Origin: DASUPK01 sp036276255
GTDB taxonomy: Bacteria > Actinomycetota > Thermoleophilia > Solirubrobacterales > 70-9
DNA: 14,392 nucleotides
Assembly (NCBI GenBank): GCA_036276255.1
Contig: DASUPK010000124.1
Location: 1 to 14,392, forward strand
Reading direction: 5' to 3'
Numbering within the stretch: position 1 is the stretch's first letter; every line of letters begins with the position of its first letter. Of the stretch, positions 5,838 to 14,392 are shown piece after piece. The translations under genes were made by a program, and so were the position numbers. The notes below the pieces were generated by a model, which saw only the letters and a program-made list of their open reading frames with translations, ran no database searches and was not told the DNA's origin.

Positions 5838-6290
5838 ATGAGCAGCCAGCGCGACCCATTCGCGGACTTCGCCCGGATGCGACGGGAGATGGACGAGCTC
5901 CTCGGCGACTTCTGGGACCAGGCCGGCAACCGGCAGCGCCGCCAGGTCGCCGCCTTCGTGCCCCGCGTCGACGTCTACTACTGCGGCGACGACGCCCCCG
6001 ACAAGGCGGTGGTCAAGGTCGAGCTTCCCGGCATCGAGCTCGAAGCGGTCAACCTCGAGGTCCGGGGCCGGACGCTGGTGATCAGTGGCGAGCGGCCCGT
6101 CCGCGACACCGAGGGCCGGACCTATCAGCAGGTCGAGCTGCCCTCCGGGCCCTTTCGCCGCGTCGTCGAGCTCTCGGTGGACGTGAACGCCGAGAACGCT
6201 CAGGCCACCTATGAGGACGGCATCCTCCGGGTCGAGCTGCCGACGAAGCTGCCGCAGGCTGCCCAGGTGCCGATTGAGCGCGCCGAGTAG
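5838..6290 (+). CDS. hsp20: Small heat-shock protein, Hsp20/alpha-crystallin family
   Basis: A 150-residue ATP-independent holdase that keeps unfolding proteins soluble and forms oligomers in the cytosol. The N-terminal arm (about 1-38) has the usual DPFADFARMRREMDELL amphipathic helix. The alpha-crystallin domain runs from PRVDVYY (42) to about 138, with VVKVELPGI at 58-66, LVISGER and PFRRVVELS in the middle, and the hallmark GILRVELP at 128-135. The tail carries a VPI motif (144-146), similar to the I-X-I anchor that drives oligomerisation. The length is typical. The lon gene starts 31 bp downstream on the same strand, so the two are probably co-transcribed as a proteostasis pair. Confidence 0.95.
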   Translation: MSSQRDPFADFARMRREMDELLGDFWDQAGNRQRRQVAAFVPRVDVYYCGDDAPDKAVVKVELPGIELEAVNLEVRGRTLVISGERPVRDTEGRTYQQVELPSGPFRRVVELSVDVNAENAQATYEDGILRVELPTKLPQAAQVPIERAE

Positions 6291-6321
6291 CGAGCCTTCA
6301 GACGGGGGAGAGAGCCTGACG

Positions 6322-8733
<2,412 letters not shown>

Positions 8734-8772
8734 TCTCTCCGGTGCACCCTGGAAACGAATCCGAGGAGACCC

Positions 8773-9222
8773 ATGGGGGCACAAAGCAGAAGCGCGAAAG
8801 CCGGAGATGCTGCCCGGTCGGTTGCGTCCAATCCATACGTGCGACGGCTCATCGAGGATGACGAGCTGCGCGAGAACATCCGAGTGGCCTTCGAGGCCGC
8901 CAAGGGCGCGTATGCCCGGATGTCGAATGGGAAGGGGCCCGCGAAGGCCCTGATGGACGACAAGAAGGTTCAGCGTGATCTGCGGACGGCGGCAGAGTCG
9001 CTTCGGGATGCTTCACAGCAGCTGCGCGGACGGAGCACCCGCCGCCGGTTCGGGCTTGGCAAGGCCCTGCTCGTGGGCATCCTCGGCGCGGCCCTGGTTC
9101 TCATCCTGAGCGAGGACGCGCGCAAGCTCGTTCTCGACAAGCTGTTCGGTGCGGAGGAGGAGTTCGAGTACACCTCGACCACCACCCCGGCTCCGGACAC
9201 CGAGACCGTCCCCAGCGCCTGA
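8773..9222 (+). CDS. Single-pass membrane protein of unknown function
   Basis: A 149-residue protein I cannot assign to a named family. Residues 20-85 form a charged, probably helical region (NPYVRRLIEDDELRENIRVA, then a second helix around DDKKVQRDLRTAAESLRDAS). A basic RGRSTRRRFG stretch precedes one transmembrane helix at about 95-112 (LGKALLVGILGAALVLIL). The C-terminus is acidic then Thr/Pro-rich (EEEFEYTSTTTPAPDTE), a low-complexity tail. Basic residues before the helix suggest the N-terminal domain is cytoplasmic and the Thr/Pro tail is outside (positive-inside rule). GAGGAG 4 nt before the ATG supports the start. It follows lon by 39 bp, and a strong terminator ends the unit, so it may belong to the hsp20-lon transcript; a proteostasis role would be speculation. 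Confidence 0.85.
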   Translation: MGAQSRSAKAGDAARSVASNPYVRRLIEDDELRENIRVAFEAAKGAYARMSNGKGPAKALMDDKKVQRDLRTAAESLRDASQQLRGRSTRRRFGLGKALLVGILGAALVLILSEDARKLVLDKLFGAEEEFEYTSTTTPAPDTETVPSA

Positions 9223-9246
9223 CGAGCCGTATCACCGGTTACTTTC

Positions 9247-9277
9247 GAGGGCGTCCTTCGGGGCGCCCTCTTCGTTT
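9247..9277 (+). terminator. Intrinsic terminator with UUCG tetraloop
   Basis: GAGGGCGTCC (9247-9256) pairs with GGGGCGCCCTC (9261-9270, one G-U wobble) around a TTCG loop closed by C-G, an exceptionally stable cUUCGg tetraloop. TTCGTTT follows. It ends the hsp20-lon-membrane protein unit, 25 nt after the last stop, and lies only 11 nt before the next gene's -10-like box. Confidence 0.85.
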
Positions 9278-9280
9278 GAG

Positions 9281-9286
9281 TAGGGT
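9281..9286 (+). promoter_or_regulatory. Candidate -10 box (TAGGGT) of the lactonase-like gene
   Basis: TAGGGT is followed by exactly 6 nt (CCGCCC) and the ATG at 9293, so transcription would begin at the start codon itself. The preceding terminator hairpin leaves no space for a leader, and no Shine-Dalgarno is present. The same TAGGGT-N6-start layout occurs at 11774. Confidence 0.55.
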
Positions 9287-9292
9287 CCGCCC

Positions 9293-9994
9293 ATGGCCTC
9301 GGTCCACGTCCTCGTTCCAGCCCAGCGCTACGTCTTCGCCGTCTCCAACGGCGAGGCGGAGGCGGCCACTGCCGACAGCTCCGCCGAAGGCTTCGAGCGC
9401 TACAAGTCGCTCCAGCAGGGCGGGCGGGCGACGGGCATGGTCGCCTTCCCGAACACGCTCCTGGTCCGCTGCGAGCGCGACTACCTCGTCGATCCGGGGC
9501 TGATCATGCAGGGGGCGCCGGTGATCGGGGCGATGACCGATCTCGGCGTCGACCCGAACGAGGTGAAGGACGTGATCCTCACGCACCTGCACTTCGATCA
9601 CGCCGAGGGCCTGGCGGCGTGGCCGATGCGGCGCACCTACGTCCACCGGATCGAGACCGAGGCTCCCTATGCCCAGATCGTCTCCGGCGTGATGGAGATG
9701 GCCAACCTCGAGATCCTCGACGGGGAGGAGGGGGAGATCGAGCCGGGCCTGCGCTGGATGCTCACGCCGGGCCATTCCGACGGCCTGATCTCGCTGCTGG
9801 TCGACACCGATGAGGGCCTCGTGGTGATCGCATCCGACTGCGTCGGGCCGCTGCCGGAGTACTTCGACGAGATGAGCCTGCCCGAAGATTTCGGGCCCGA
9901 GCGCGAGGAGCTCCTGCACCAATGGAAGCGGATCCGCGACCTCGATCCCGCCGTGGTCATTCCCGGGCACAACCCGCCCGTGAAGCTGCGCTAG
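9293..9994 (+). CDS. Metallo-beta-lactamase-fold hydrolase, lactonase-like
   Basis: A 233-residue zinc hydrolase. The metal ligands are HLHFDH at 98-103, His161 in TPGHSDG, Asp182 in IASDCV and His226 in VIPGHN. The order and the TPGHSxG / xSDxxG / PGHN blocks match the N-acyl-homoserine-lactonase (AiiA-like) and MLH-type branch of the superfamily. The substrate is unknown; lactones or other cyclic esters are possible, and quorum quenching cannot be concluded from this alone. The N-terminal 50 residues include a variable segment (SNGEAEAATADSSAEG) before VAFPNTLLV. The gene is single. The downstream TetR gene begins 52 bp later with its own -10-like box, and no functional link to it is evident. 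Confidence 0.9.
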   Translation: MASVHVLVPAQRYVFAVSNGEAEAATADSSAEGFERYKSLQQGGRATGMVAFPNTLLVRCERDYLVDPGLIMQGAPVIGAMTDLGVDPNEVKDVILTHLHFDHAEGLAAWPMRRTYVHRIETEAPYAQIVSGVMEMANLEILDGEEGEIEPGLRWMLTPGHSDGLISLLVDTDEGLVVIASDCVGPLPEYFDEMSLPEDFGPEREELLHQWKRIRDLDPAVVIPGHNPPVKLR

Positions 9995-10033
9995 CCATCC
10001 GGCTCGAACAAGCTGTCCAGCCAGCCAAAGTCC

Positions 10034-10039
10034 TAGAGT
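10034..10039 (+). promoter_or_regulatory. Candidate -10 box (TAGAGT) of the tetR-thioesterase operon
   Basis: TAGAGT is followed by 7 nt and the GTG at 10047, again a leaderless layout. If TetR is autoregulated, its operator should lie near here, but I do not see a clear palindrome in the 52-bp gap. Confidence 0.45.
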
Positions 10040-10046
10040 TTCCGGT

Positions 10047-10649
10047 GTGGAGGCAACCAAGACGAGGGAGCTGAGCGGGGAGAAGGCCCAGCGGATCGTC
10101 GAGGCGATGCGTTCGAGCGTCGCCCGCCGTGGCATCTCCGGCTCGACCTTCGAGCACGTCGCCCGTGAGGCGGGCGTCAGCCGAGGACTTCTCCACTACT
10201 ACTTCGGGACCAAGGAGGCGCTCCTCGTCGAGGTGGTCCGGCGCGATACCGAGCACCGGATCGCCCGCCTCGACGAGCCCCTGGCGAACGCCGGCTCGGT
10301 CGACGAGCTGCTGGAGATTCTGGTCGCCGACCTCGAGGATTCGATCCAGAACGACCCGGGCTTTTGGGTTCTCCTCTTCGACCTCTTCACCGCCGGGCGG
10401 CGGAACCCGGAGATCCAGCGCGAGGTCGCCGAGCTCTTCAACCGGACCCGCGGGCACGTCGCGGACGTACTGGCGGCCAAGCAGAGCGAGGGCGTGATCA
10501 ATCCCGGTGTCGAGATCGATGCCGTGGTCGCTCTACTCTTCGCGCTCGCCGACGGCATCGCGCTGCAGCTGCTCTCCGATCCCGAGCGCGATCATGCGGA
10601 CGTGATCGCCGCCGGGACCGTGGCCGCCCGCCACCTGCTGGCTGGGTGA
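10047..10649 (+). CDS. TetR-family transcriptional regulator
   Basis: A 200-residue one-component regulator. The N-terminal domain has the TetR helix-turn-helix at about 34-53 (TFEHVAREAGVSRGLLHYYF) followed by GTKEALL. The C-terminal ligand and dimerisation domain is all-helical (for example LLEILVADLEDSIQNDPGFW and AVVALLFALADGIALQLL). Members usually repress their own operon until a small ligand binds. Its TGA overlaps the GTG of the thioesterase gene (GTGA at 10646-10649), so the two are translationally coupled. An acyl-CoA or related hydrophobic ligand is therefore a reasonable inference. The GTG start fits the leaderless box; the alternative GTG two bases upstream is out of frame. Confidence 0.93.
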   Translation: MEATKTRELSGEKAQRIVEAMRSSVARRGISGSTFEHVAREAGVSRGLLHYYFGTKEALLVEVVRRDTEHRIARLDEPLANAGSVDELLEILVADLEDSIQNDPGFWVLLFDLFTAGRRNPEIQREVAELFNRTRGHVADVLAAKQSEGVINPGVEIDAVVALLFALADGIALQLLSDPERDHADVIAAGTVAARHLLAG

Positions 10650-11746
10650 TCTGGCAGGAACCCGCCAAGGGCGGCTACCCGGACCGCTCCTTCCTCGGGT
10701 TGCCCGGGGTGGAGCGCATGGGCGCGGGGAGGAGGGGGCTGATCCCCTTCTCGCCGATGGGCTACCTGACCGAGCTCGAGATGACCGAGGGCTCGCTCGG
10801 TCACTCGACCTTCTCGATGCCCGCCTCCCCCTGGTTTGCCAACGCCTCCGGCTTGATCTCGGCGGGGGTGCTCGCGGTGATCGGCGACGCCGCCCTCGGC
10901 TCGGTCGTCCACTCCTCGGTGGAGGCCGGACAGGGCATGACGACGGCCGAGCTCTCGATGTCGTTCCTCCGCCCGGTCGTGCCGTGGGAGGGAGCGGCGG
11001 TCACCGGGTCCGGCCAGCTGATCCACCGCGGCCGCACCATGGGCATCTCGGAGGCCTTCCTCTTCGACTCCGAGGATCAGTTGATCTCGCACGGCACGAC
11101 GCGGTGCTCCGTATTCCCGCCCGTCGATCCGATCCCGGAGCCGCCCGACCTCGACGCGCCGCCCCACCCGAATGCCGTTCCCGGGAGCTCGCCCGAGGAC
11201 CCGCTGAGGCAGCCAGTCCAGGGGGAGGTGGTGCCCCAGGAGGAGTTTGAGCGCCGCAGCGGGCTGGAGATCATGCGGGCGCTGATCGACGACGAGCTGC
11301 CGCGGCCACCGATCCACCACCTGACCGGCCTCCGCGCGGTGGAGGTCGGCGATGGAGAGGCGGTGGTCGCCCTGCCGTGCAGCAAATGGCTTTCGACGTC
11401 GGCCGGAACGATCCAGGGCGGTTTCACCGCCATGCTCGCCGAGAGCGCGATGACCGGCGCCGCCTTCACCACGGCCGCGTCAGACACCGCTGTGGCGCCA
11501 CTCGACTTCAAGGTCAACTATCTGCGCCCGGTCTTCCCTGACGGGAACGACCTGATCGCGCGCGCCCGGATCCTCCACCGCGGCCGGACATTGGTGATCG
11601 CCGCCGCCGAGATCACGAACTCCGAGGGCAAGCAGGTCGCGCTCGCCACGGGCTCCTCGATGTACCTCCCGGGGCGGCCGGCGAACCTGGTGGGGGTCGA
11701 GCTGGGCTCGGGCTCATCCGACCCGGAGGACGATCCGGGCGCATAG
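10646..11746 (+). CDS. Tandem hot-dog thioesterase, PaaI-like
   Basis: A 366-residue protein of two fused hot-dog domains, the fold of acyl-CoA thioesterases. The first (about 30-165) contains NASGLISAGVLAVIGDAALG with Asp81 and AELSMSFLRPV. The second (about 215-345) contains PIHHLTGLR at 222-230, GTIQGGFTAMLAESAM around 254-269 with Glu266, and LDFKVNYLRPV. PaaI-like enzymes use an acidic residue at this place to hydrolyse acyl-CoA. I chose the GTG at 10646 because it makes the N-terminus WQEPAKGGYPDRSFLGLPG, echoed by FERRSGLEIMRAL before domain two, and overlaps the tetR stop. The open frame extends upstream to 10364 inside tetR, which I reject. Double-hot-dog proteins often use one site only. 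The first domain lacks the IHHLTG segment, so the second is the better candidate active site. The acyl chain is unknown. Confidence 0.88.
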   Translation: MIWQEPAKGGYPDRSFLGLPGVERMGAGRRGLIPFSPMGYLTELEMTEGSLGHSTFSMPASPWFANASGLISAGVLAVIGDAALGSVVHSSVEAGQGMTTAELSMSFLRPVVPWEGAAVTGSGQLIHRGRTMGISEAFLFDSEDQLISHGTTRCSVFPPVDPIPEPPDLDAPPHPNAVPGSSPEDPLRQPVQGEVVPQEEFERRSGLEIMRALIDDELPRPPIHHLTGLRAVEVGDGEAVVALPCSKWLSTSAGTIQGGFTAMLAESAMTGAAFTTAASDTAVAPLDFKVNYLRPVFPDGNDLIARARILHRGRTLVIAAAEITNSEGKQVALATGSSMYLPGRPANLVGVELGSGSSDPEDDPGA

Positions 11747-11773
11747 CCCTACCGGCGGTTGAGACGGCGTTGA

Positions 11774-11779
11774 TAGGGT
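11774..11779 (+). promoter_or_regulatory. Candidate -10 box (TAGGGT) of the rhamnosidase gene
   Basis: TAGGGT, then 6 nt (CTCGCC), then the GTG at 11786. The spacing equals that before the lactonase-like gene at 9281. No -35 consensus or Shine-Dalgarno is visible. Confidence 0.5.
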
Positions 11780-11785
11780 CTCGCC

Positions 11786-13879
11786 GTGCTTCAGCCGGGG
11801 AGAGGGAGCCGGTTGGCGGCTGTGCTCGCGTTCGCAATCGCTCTGGCGGCGTCCCAGGCGGGGCGCGCGGACGCCTCCGTGGCCGGCCAGTCGAAGACGC
11901 CGATCCCGGCGAGCTCGGGGTGGAAGCGATACGTGATCGACCCGGGCAAGTTCGTCTATCCGAAGGCGGCGTACGTGGTCGGCACCTCGCCGTCGAACGT
12001 CCGCGGCACGCGTGGGTTGAAGGCACCAGGGGGCGGCGCGATGACCATCGACGAGACCGGCCTCAACGCGGCCGGCGTTGGGAACCCGGCCGTGCTGCTC
12101 GATCTGGGCGAGAACGTGGGCGGCTACGTGGAGGTCGGCGTGACGTCCTCGAGCGGCACGCCGATCCGGCTGGGCTACTCGGAGAGCCTGGATCACCTGA
12201 CCCCGGGCGGGGATACCGGAGGCCCGCAGTTCTCATTCGGGATCTCGGACGACCCGGACTCCCGGACCGACGTCTTCCAGACGACGGAGGCCGCCCAATT
12301 CCGCTCGGCCGGGATTCGCGGGGCGCAGCGCTACATCGCGCTGCAGCTGACTGGGCCGGGTACCGCCACGATCGACTACGTCCGCGTGCGAACGGAGCAT
12401 CTCCATCCGGGACCGAACGGCTACAGCGGGTACTTCCTCTCGAACGACGCGCTGCTCAACCGGGTCTGGTACGCGAGCGCGTACACGTTCGCGATGGACT
12501 CCTTCCGGGACCTGCGTTACGGGTTCAGCCGAACCGTAGTCGCGGATGGGGCGAAACGGGATCGCGCGATCTGGGCGGGTGACATGAACATGGAGGACCT
12601 GGTCGGCAACTACTCGTTGCGGGCCGCCCCGGGCATCCTGCGAGCCTCGCTGCAGGCGTTCAGCTGCCTTCAGTACAGCGACGGTCAGCTGCAACCGGTG
12701 ACGCAGATCGCGGTGCAGTGCCCGAACACTCCGCCGCCGCCCGTCGCCAGTGCCTCGCAGCTCCCGGCAACGGCGTTACCGAACAACGGCGACCTGCGCC
12801 TCCCTCAATACACCGCGGCGTGGGTGATCGCGCTGCGCGACTACTACATGCTCACCGGTGACCGGGGATTCGCGCACCGGATGATGCCGGTTGTTCGACG
12901 GGGCCTCGCTTACTTCCTGGCTCGTCTCGACGGTGGGCTCTATCGCACGCCCTCCAGGGTTCTGACCATCAACTGGCACCCGTTCGACGCGGCCGGCGGA
13001 ATCGACACCTACACCAACGCGTCGCTGTTCCGGGCGCTGATGGCGGGAGCCGAGCTGGAGCAGCGCGTGGGATCGGGCCGGGGCGCGGCGAACGTCTACC
13101 TGCATCAGGCCGCCACCCTCCGCGCCGCCATGCTCGCGAGGCTCTGGGATCCGCGTGCGGGGGCCTTCATCCTGAATCGCGACGAACCCCACACCAACCA
13201 CAGCCAGGACGCGCAGGTCGAAGCGATCCTCGGCGGGATCACCACGCCGGCCCAGTCCCAGGAGGCGCTCAACTTCATCGACGCGCACCTGATGACGCAG
13301 TTCGGCGTCGCCAACGGCGAGTCCGATGACCCCTACATGGGCAGGTACATCTCGCCGTTTATCTCCTCGACCGAGCTTCTCGCTCGCCTCTCGGTCGGAG
13401 ACGCGAACGGCGCCCTGAGCCTGATGCGGCGGACCTGGGGTCAGATGCTCGCCTGGGGCCCCGGCACGGCCTGGGAGAGCATGCAGCTCGACGGGACGCC
13501 GAAGTCGGGCGGGATCTCCCTCGCGCACGGCTGGGCCGGCGGCCCGGTTCCGGCGCTGTCGGGGTACGTCCTCGGCATCCGGCCGACCGCTCCCGGGTAC
13601 CGGCGCTGGATCGTCGCTCCCGAGCCGGGCGACCTGCATTTCGCCCAGGGGAAGGCGCCGACGCCGCACGGCCCAATCGCCTCGCGCTGGCGCCAAGGTG
13701 GCCATCTCTTCAAGCTCACGGTCGCTGCTCCGCGGGGGACCTCCGGCGTCGTGGAGCTGCCGGTGCCCCGGCACGCTCACACGGTCGCCATCGACGGCAA
13801 GGTCGTTCACGCAAAGGCCCGAGGCGGCGTCGTGCGCTTCCGCAAGGTGACCGGCCAGCACACCTTTGCGGTGGGCTGA
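11786..13879 (+). CDS. Secreted GH78-like alpha-L-rhamnosidase
   Basis: A 697-residue exported glycoside hydrolase. A signal peptide covers 1-30 (basic start, hydrophobic 10-25, ADA cleavage site). Beta-sandwich regions at about 45-210 include VGGYVEVGV and AQRYIALQL. The (alpha/alpha)6 barrel from about 220 to 600 contains VADGAKRDRAIWAGDM at 252-267, WHPFDAAGGIDTYTN and HTNHSQDAQ, and the GTAWESMQ block with Trp563-Glu564 and LAHGW with His581. A C-terminal beta domain starts at about 597 (LGIRPTAPGYRRWIVAPEPG). GH78 enzymes release terminal alpha-L-rhamnose from plant pectins, flavonoids or microbial polysaccharides by inversion. The acid motif differs from the usual DCPxRxER form (here DGAKRDR, one residue shorter), so this belongs to a divergent branch and the sugar specificity is uncertain. 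The gene starts 39 bp after the thioesterase stop but appears separately transcribed. Confidence 0.87.
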   Translation: MLQPGRGSRLAAVLAFAIALAASQAGRADASVAGQSKTPIPASSGWKRYVIDPGKFVYPKAAYVVGTSPSNVRGTRGLKAPGGGAMTIDETGLNAAGVGNPAVLLDLGENVGGYVEVGVTSSSGTPIRLGYSESLDHLTPGGDTGGPQFSFGISDDPDSRTDVFQTTEAAQFRSAGIRGAQRYIALQLTGPGTATIDYVRVRTEHLHPGPNGYSGYFLSNDALLNRVWYASAYTFAMDSFRDLRYGFSRTVVADGAKRDRAIWAGDMNMEDLVGNYSLRAAPGILRASLQAFSCLQYSDGQLQPVTQIAVQCPNTPPPPVASASQLPATALPNNGDLRLPQYTAAWVIALRDYYMLTGDRGFAHRMMPVVRRGLAYFLARLDGGLYRTPSRVLTINWHPFDAAGGIDTYTNASLFRALMAGAELEQRVGSGRGAANVYLHQAATLRAAMLARLWDPRAGAFILNRDEPHTNHSQDAQVEAILGGITTPAQSQEALNFIDAHLMTQFGVANGESDDPYMGRYISPFISSTELLARLSVGDANGALSLMRRTWGQMLAWGPGTAWESMQLDGTPKSGGISLAHGWAGGPVPALSGYVLGIRPTAPGYRRWIVAPEPGDLHFAQGKAPTPHGPIASRWRQGGHLFKLTVAAPRGTSGVVELPVPRHAHTVAIDGKVVHAKARGGVVRFRKVTGQHTFAVG

Positions 13880-13887
13880 TCGAGCGG

Positions 13888-13893
13888 TACAGT
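13888..13893 (+). promoter_or_regulatory. Candidate -10 box (TACAGT) of the SHOCT gene
   Basis: TACAGT, then 6 nt (CGGCCC), then the GTG at 13900. It lies in the 20-bp gap after the rhamnosidase stop, with no Shine-Dalgarno visible, so the gene probably has its own leaderless transcript. Confidence 0.5.
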
Positions 13894-13899
13894 CGGCCC

Positions 13900-14376
13900 G
13901 TGGGGCTTTTCGGCTTCCTGAGGAGAAAGGACGAGACTGCGATCCCGCAGCCCGGGACGCCTGAGTTCGACGCCGTCGTGCAGGGCTCCGCGCTGCCCGA
14001 CTCACAGAGCGTCTCGATGGGGGAGGCCGGGTGGACCAGTCCCGACTCCAAGGTCGAGACGTCGAGCAAGACCGTCGATCTGCGAGGAACCGGGGCACGC
14101 GAGGAGGTCGAGGAGGCACTACGGGAGTCCGGGATCGACCCGGACAAAAAGGGTCAGACGATCAACGCGGCGAGTGTGCCGGGGCTGCAGGAGAAGCTCA
14201 CCGGCATCCTCGGCAAGATGATGCCGGTGCCCAACGCCGGCGGGTTCGGCGGCGGGATCTCACCCCCGCAGCAGGACCCTCTCGACCAGATCGCTCATCT
14301 GGAGCAGCAACGCGAAGCCGGCAAGATCACAGACGCCGAGTTCGAGGCGCAGAAGAAGCAGCTGCTGGGGGAGTAG
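13900..14376 (+). CDS. SHOCT-domain protein
   Basis: A 158-residue protein with a short basic-hydrophobic N-terminus (MGLFGFLRRKDE) and a central disordered-looking region. An acidic helix lies at about 68-79 (REEVEEALRESG), and a Met/Pro/Gly-rich stretch (LGKMMPVPNAGGFGGG) follows. The C-terminal SHOCT domain covers about 126-157 (DPLDQIAHLEQQREAGKITD, then AEFEAQKKQLLGE). SHOCT is a short helical module found at the C-terminus of many bacterial proteins, thought to mediate oligomerisation; a precise function is not known. The VDLRGTGAREEVEEALRESG segment suggests a second small domain. It lacks a clear transmembrane helix; the N-terminal LFGFLRR could contact the membrane, which is inference. 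The gene is complete; 16 bp of unassigned sequence follow to the window end. Confidence 0.85.
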   Translation: MGLFGFLRRKDETAIPQPGTPEFDAVVQGSALPDSQSVSMGEAGWTSPDSKVETSSKTVDLRGTGAREEVEEALRESGIDPDKKGQTINAASVPGLQEKLTGILGKMMPVPNAGGFGGGISPPQQDPLDQIAHLEQQREAGKITDAEFEAQKKQLLGE

Positions 14377-14392
14377 GCAATTGGCGGGTTAG

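Noticed and set aside
6211..6321. N-terminal extension of lon into hsp20
   Set aside because: The extra 37 codons are the hsp20 3' end read in another frame; Lon family N-termini and a GGGGGAG site support ATG 6322.
10364..10645. N-terminal extension of the thioesterase into tetR
   Set aside because: The extension is an Arg-rich out-of-frame reading of tetR; homology-like sequence begins at the GTG overlapping the tetR stop.
12776..14119. Minus-strand open frame of 447 codons opposite the rhamnosidase and SHOCT genes
   Set aside because: It spans two real genes and their gap, with Arg/Pro-rich composition typical of antisense frames.

Overview
The window looks like chromosomal DNA of a high-GC actinobacterium, most likely of the class Thermoleophilia (Solirubrobacterales or relatives). 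That placement is an inference. It rests on the actinobacterial type of malate dehydrogenase, the heavy GC bias at third codon positions, a secreted Lys-rich protein and a small four-Cys protein that resemble families I associate with that class, and frequent TANNNT boxes placed 6-9 nt before start codons, as in leaderless transcription. I see no phage, insertion sequence, CRISPR array, tRNA or rRNA, so this is mainly a housekeeping region with a few lineage-specific genes.

Layout. (1) 1-570, minus strand: an edge-truncated gene with an AbiEi-like winged-helix N-terminus, probably a DUF559-type protein, divergent from mdh. (2) 573-2957: malate dehydrogenase, then a convergent small coiled-coil/AT-hook-like/winged-helix protein, which is itself divergent from a D-2-hydroxyacid (glyoxylate/hydroxypyruvate) reductase. 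(3) 3042-4529: a secreted Lys-rich protein and a convergent FA2H-type fatty acid hydroxylase, separated by strong hairpins. (4) 4753-5810: a 71-residue Cys4 protein and an RNase Z-like metallo-beta-lactamase-fold hydrolase, preceded by a five-codon upstream ORF. (5) 5838-9222: a proteostasis block of Hsp20 and Lon, followed by a single-pass membrane protein and a UUCG-tetraloop terminator. (6) 9293-11746: a lactonase-like metallo-beta-lactamase-fold hydrolase, then a TetR regulator overlapping a tandem hot-dog thioesterase in GTGA fashion. (7) 11786-14376: a secreted GH78-like alpha-L-rhamnosidase and a SHOCT-domain protein.

How the genes work together. Hsp20 (holdase) and Lon (ATP-dependent protease) form the clearest functional pair. 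TetR and thioesterase look like a self-contained, acyl-CoA-responsive operon. Malate dehydrogenase and the hydroxyacid reductase both act in central/C2 carbon metabolism but are separately transcribed. The remaining genes appear to be single transcription units, several with a TANNNT box just before the start codon.

I found no convincing large new defence or mobile system. The items most worth a second look are the set of leaderless-type promoters, the small Cys4 protein, the five-codon upstream ORF, the coiled-coil/AT-hook/winged-helix protein, and the rhamnosidase with an altered catalytic motif.
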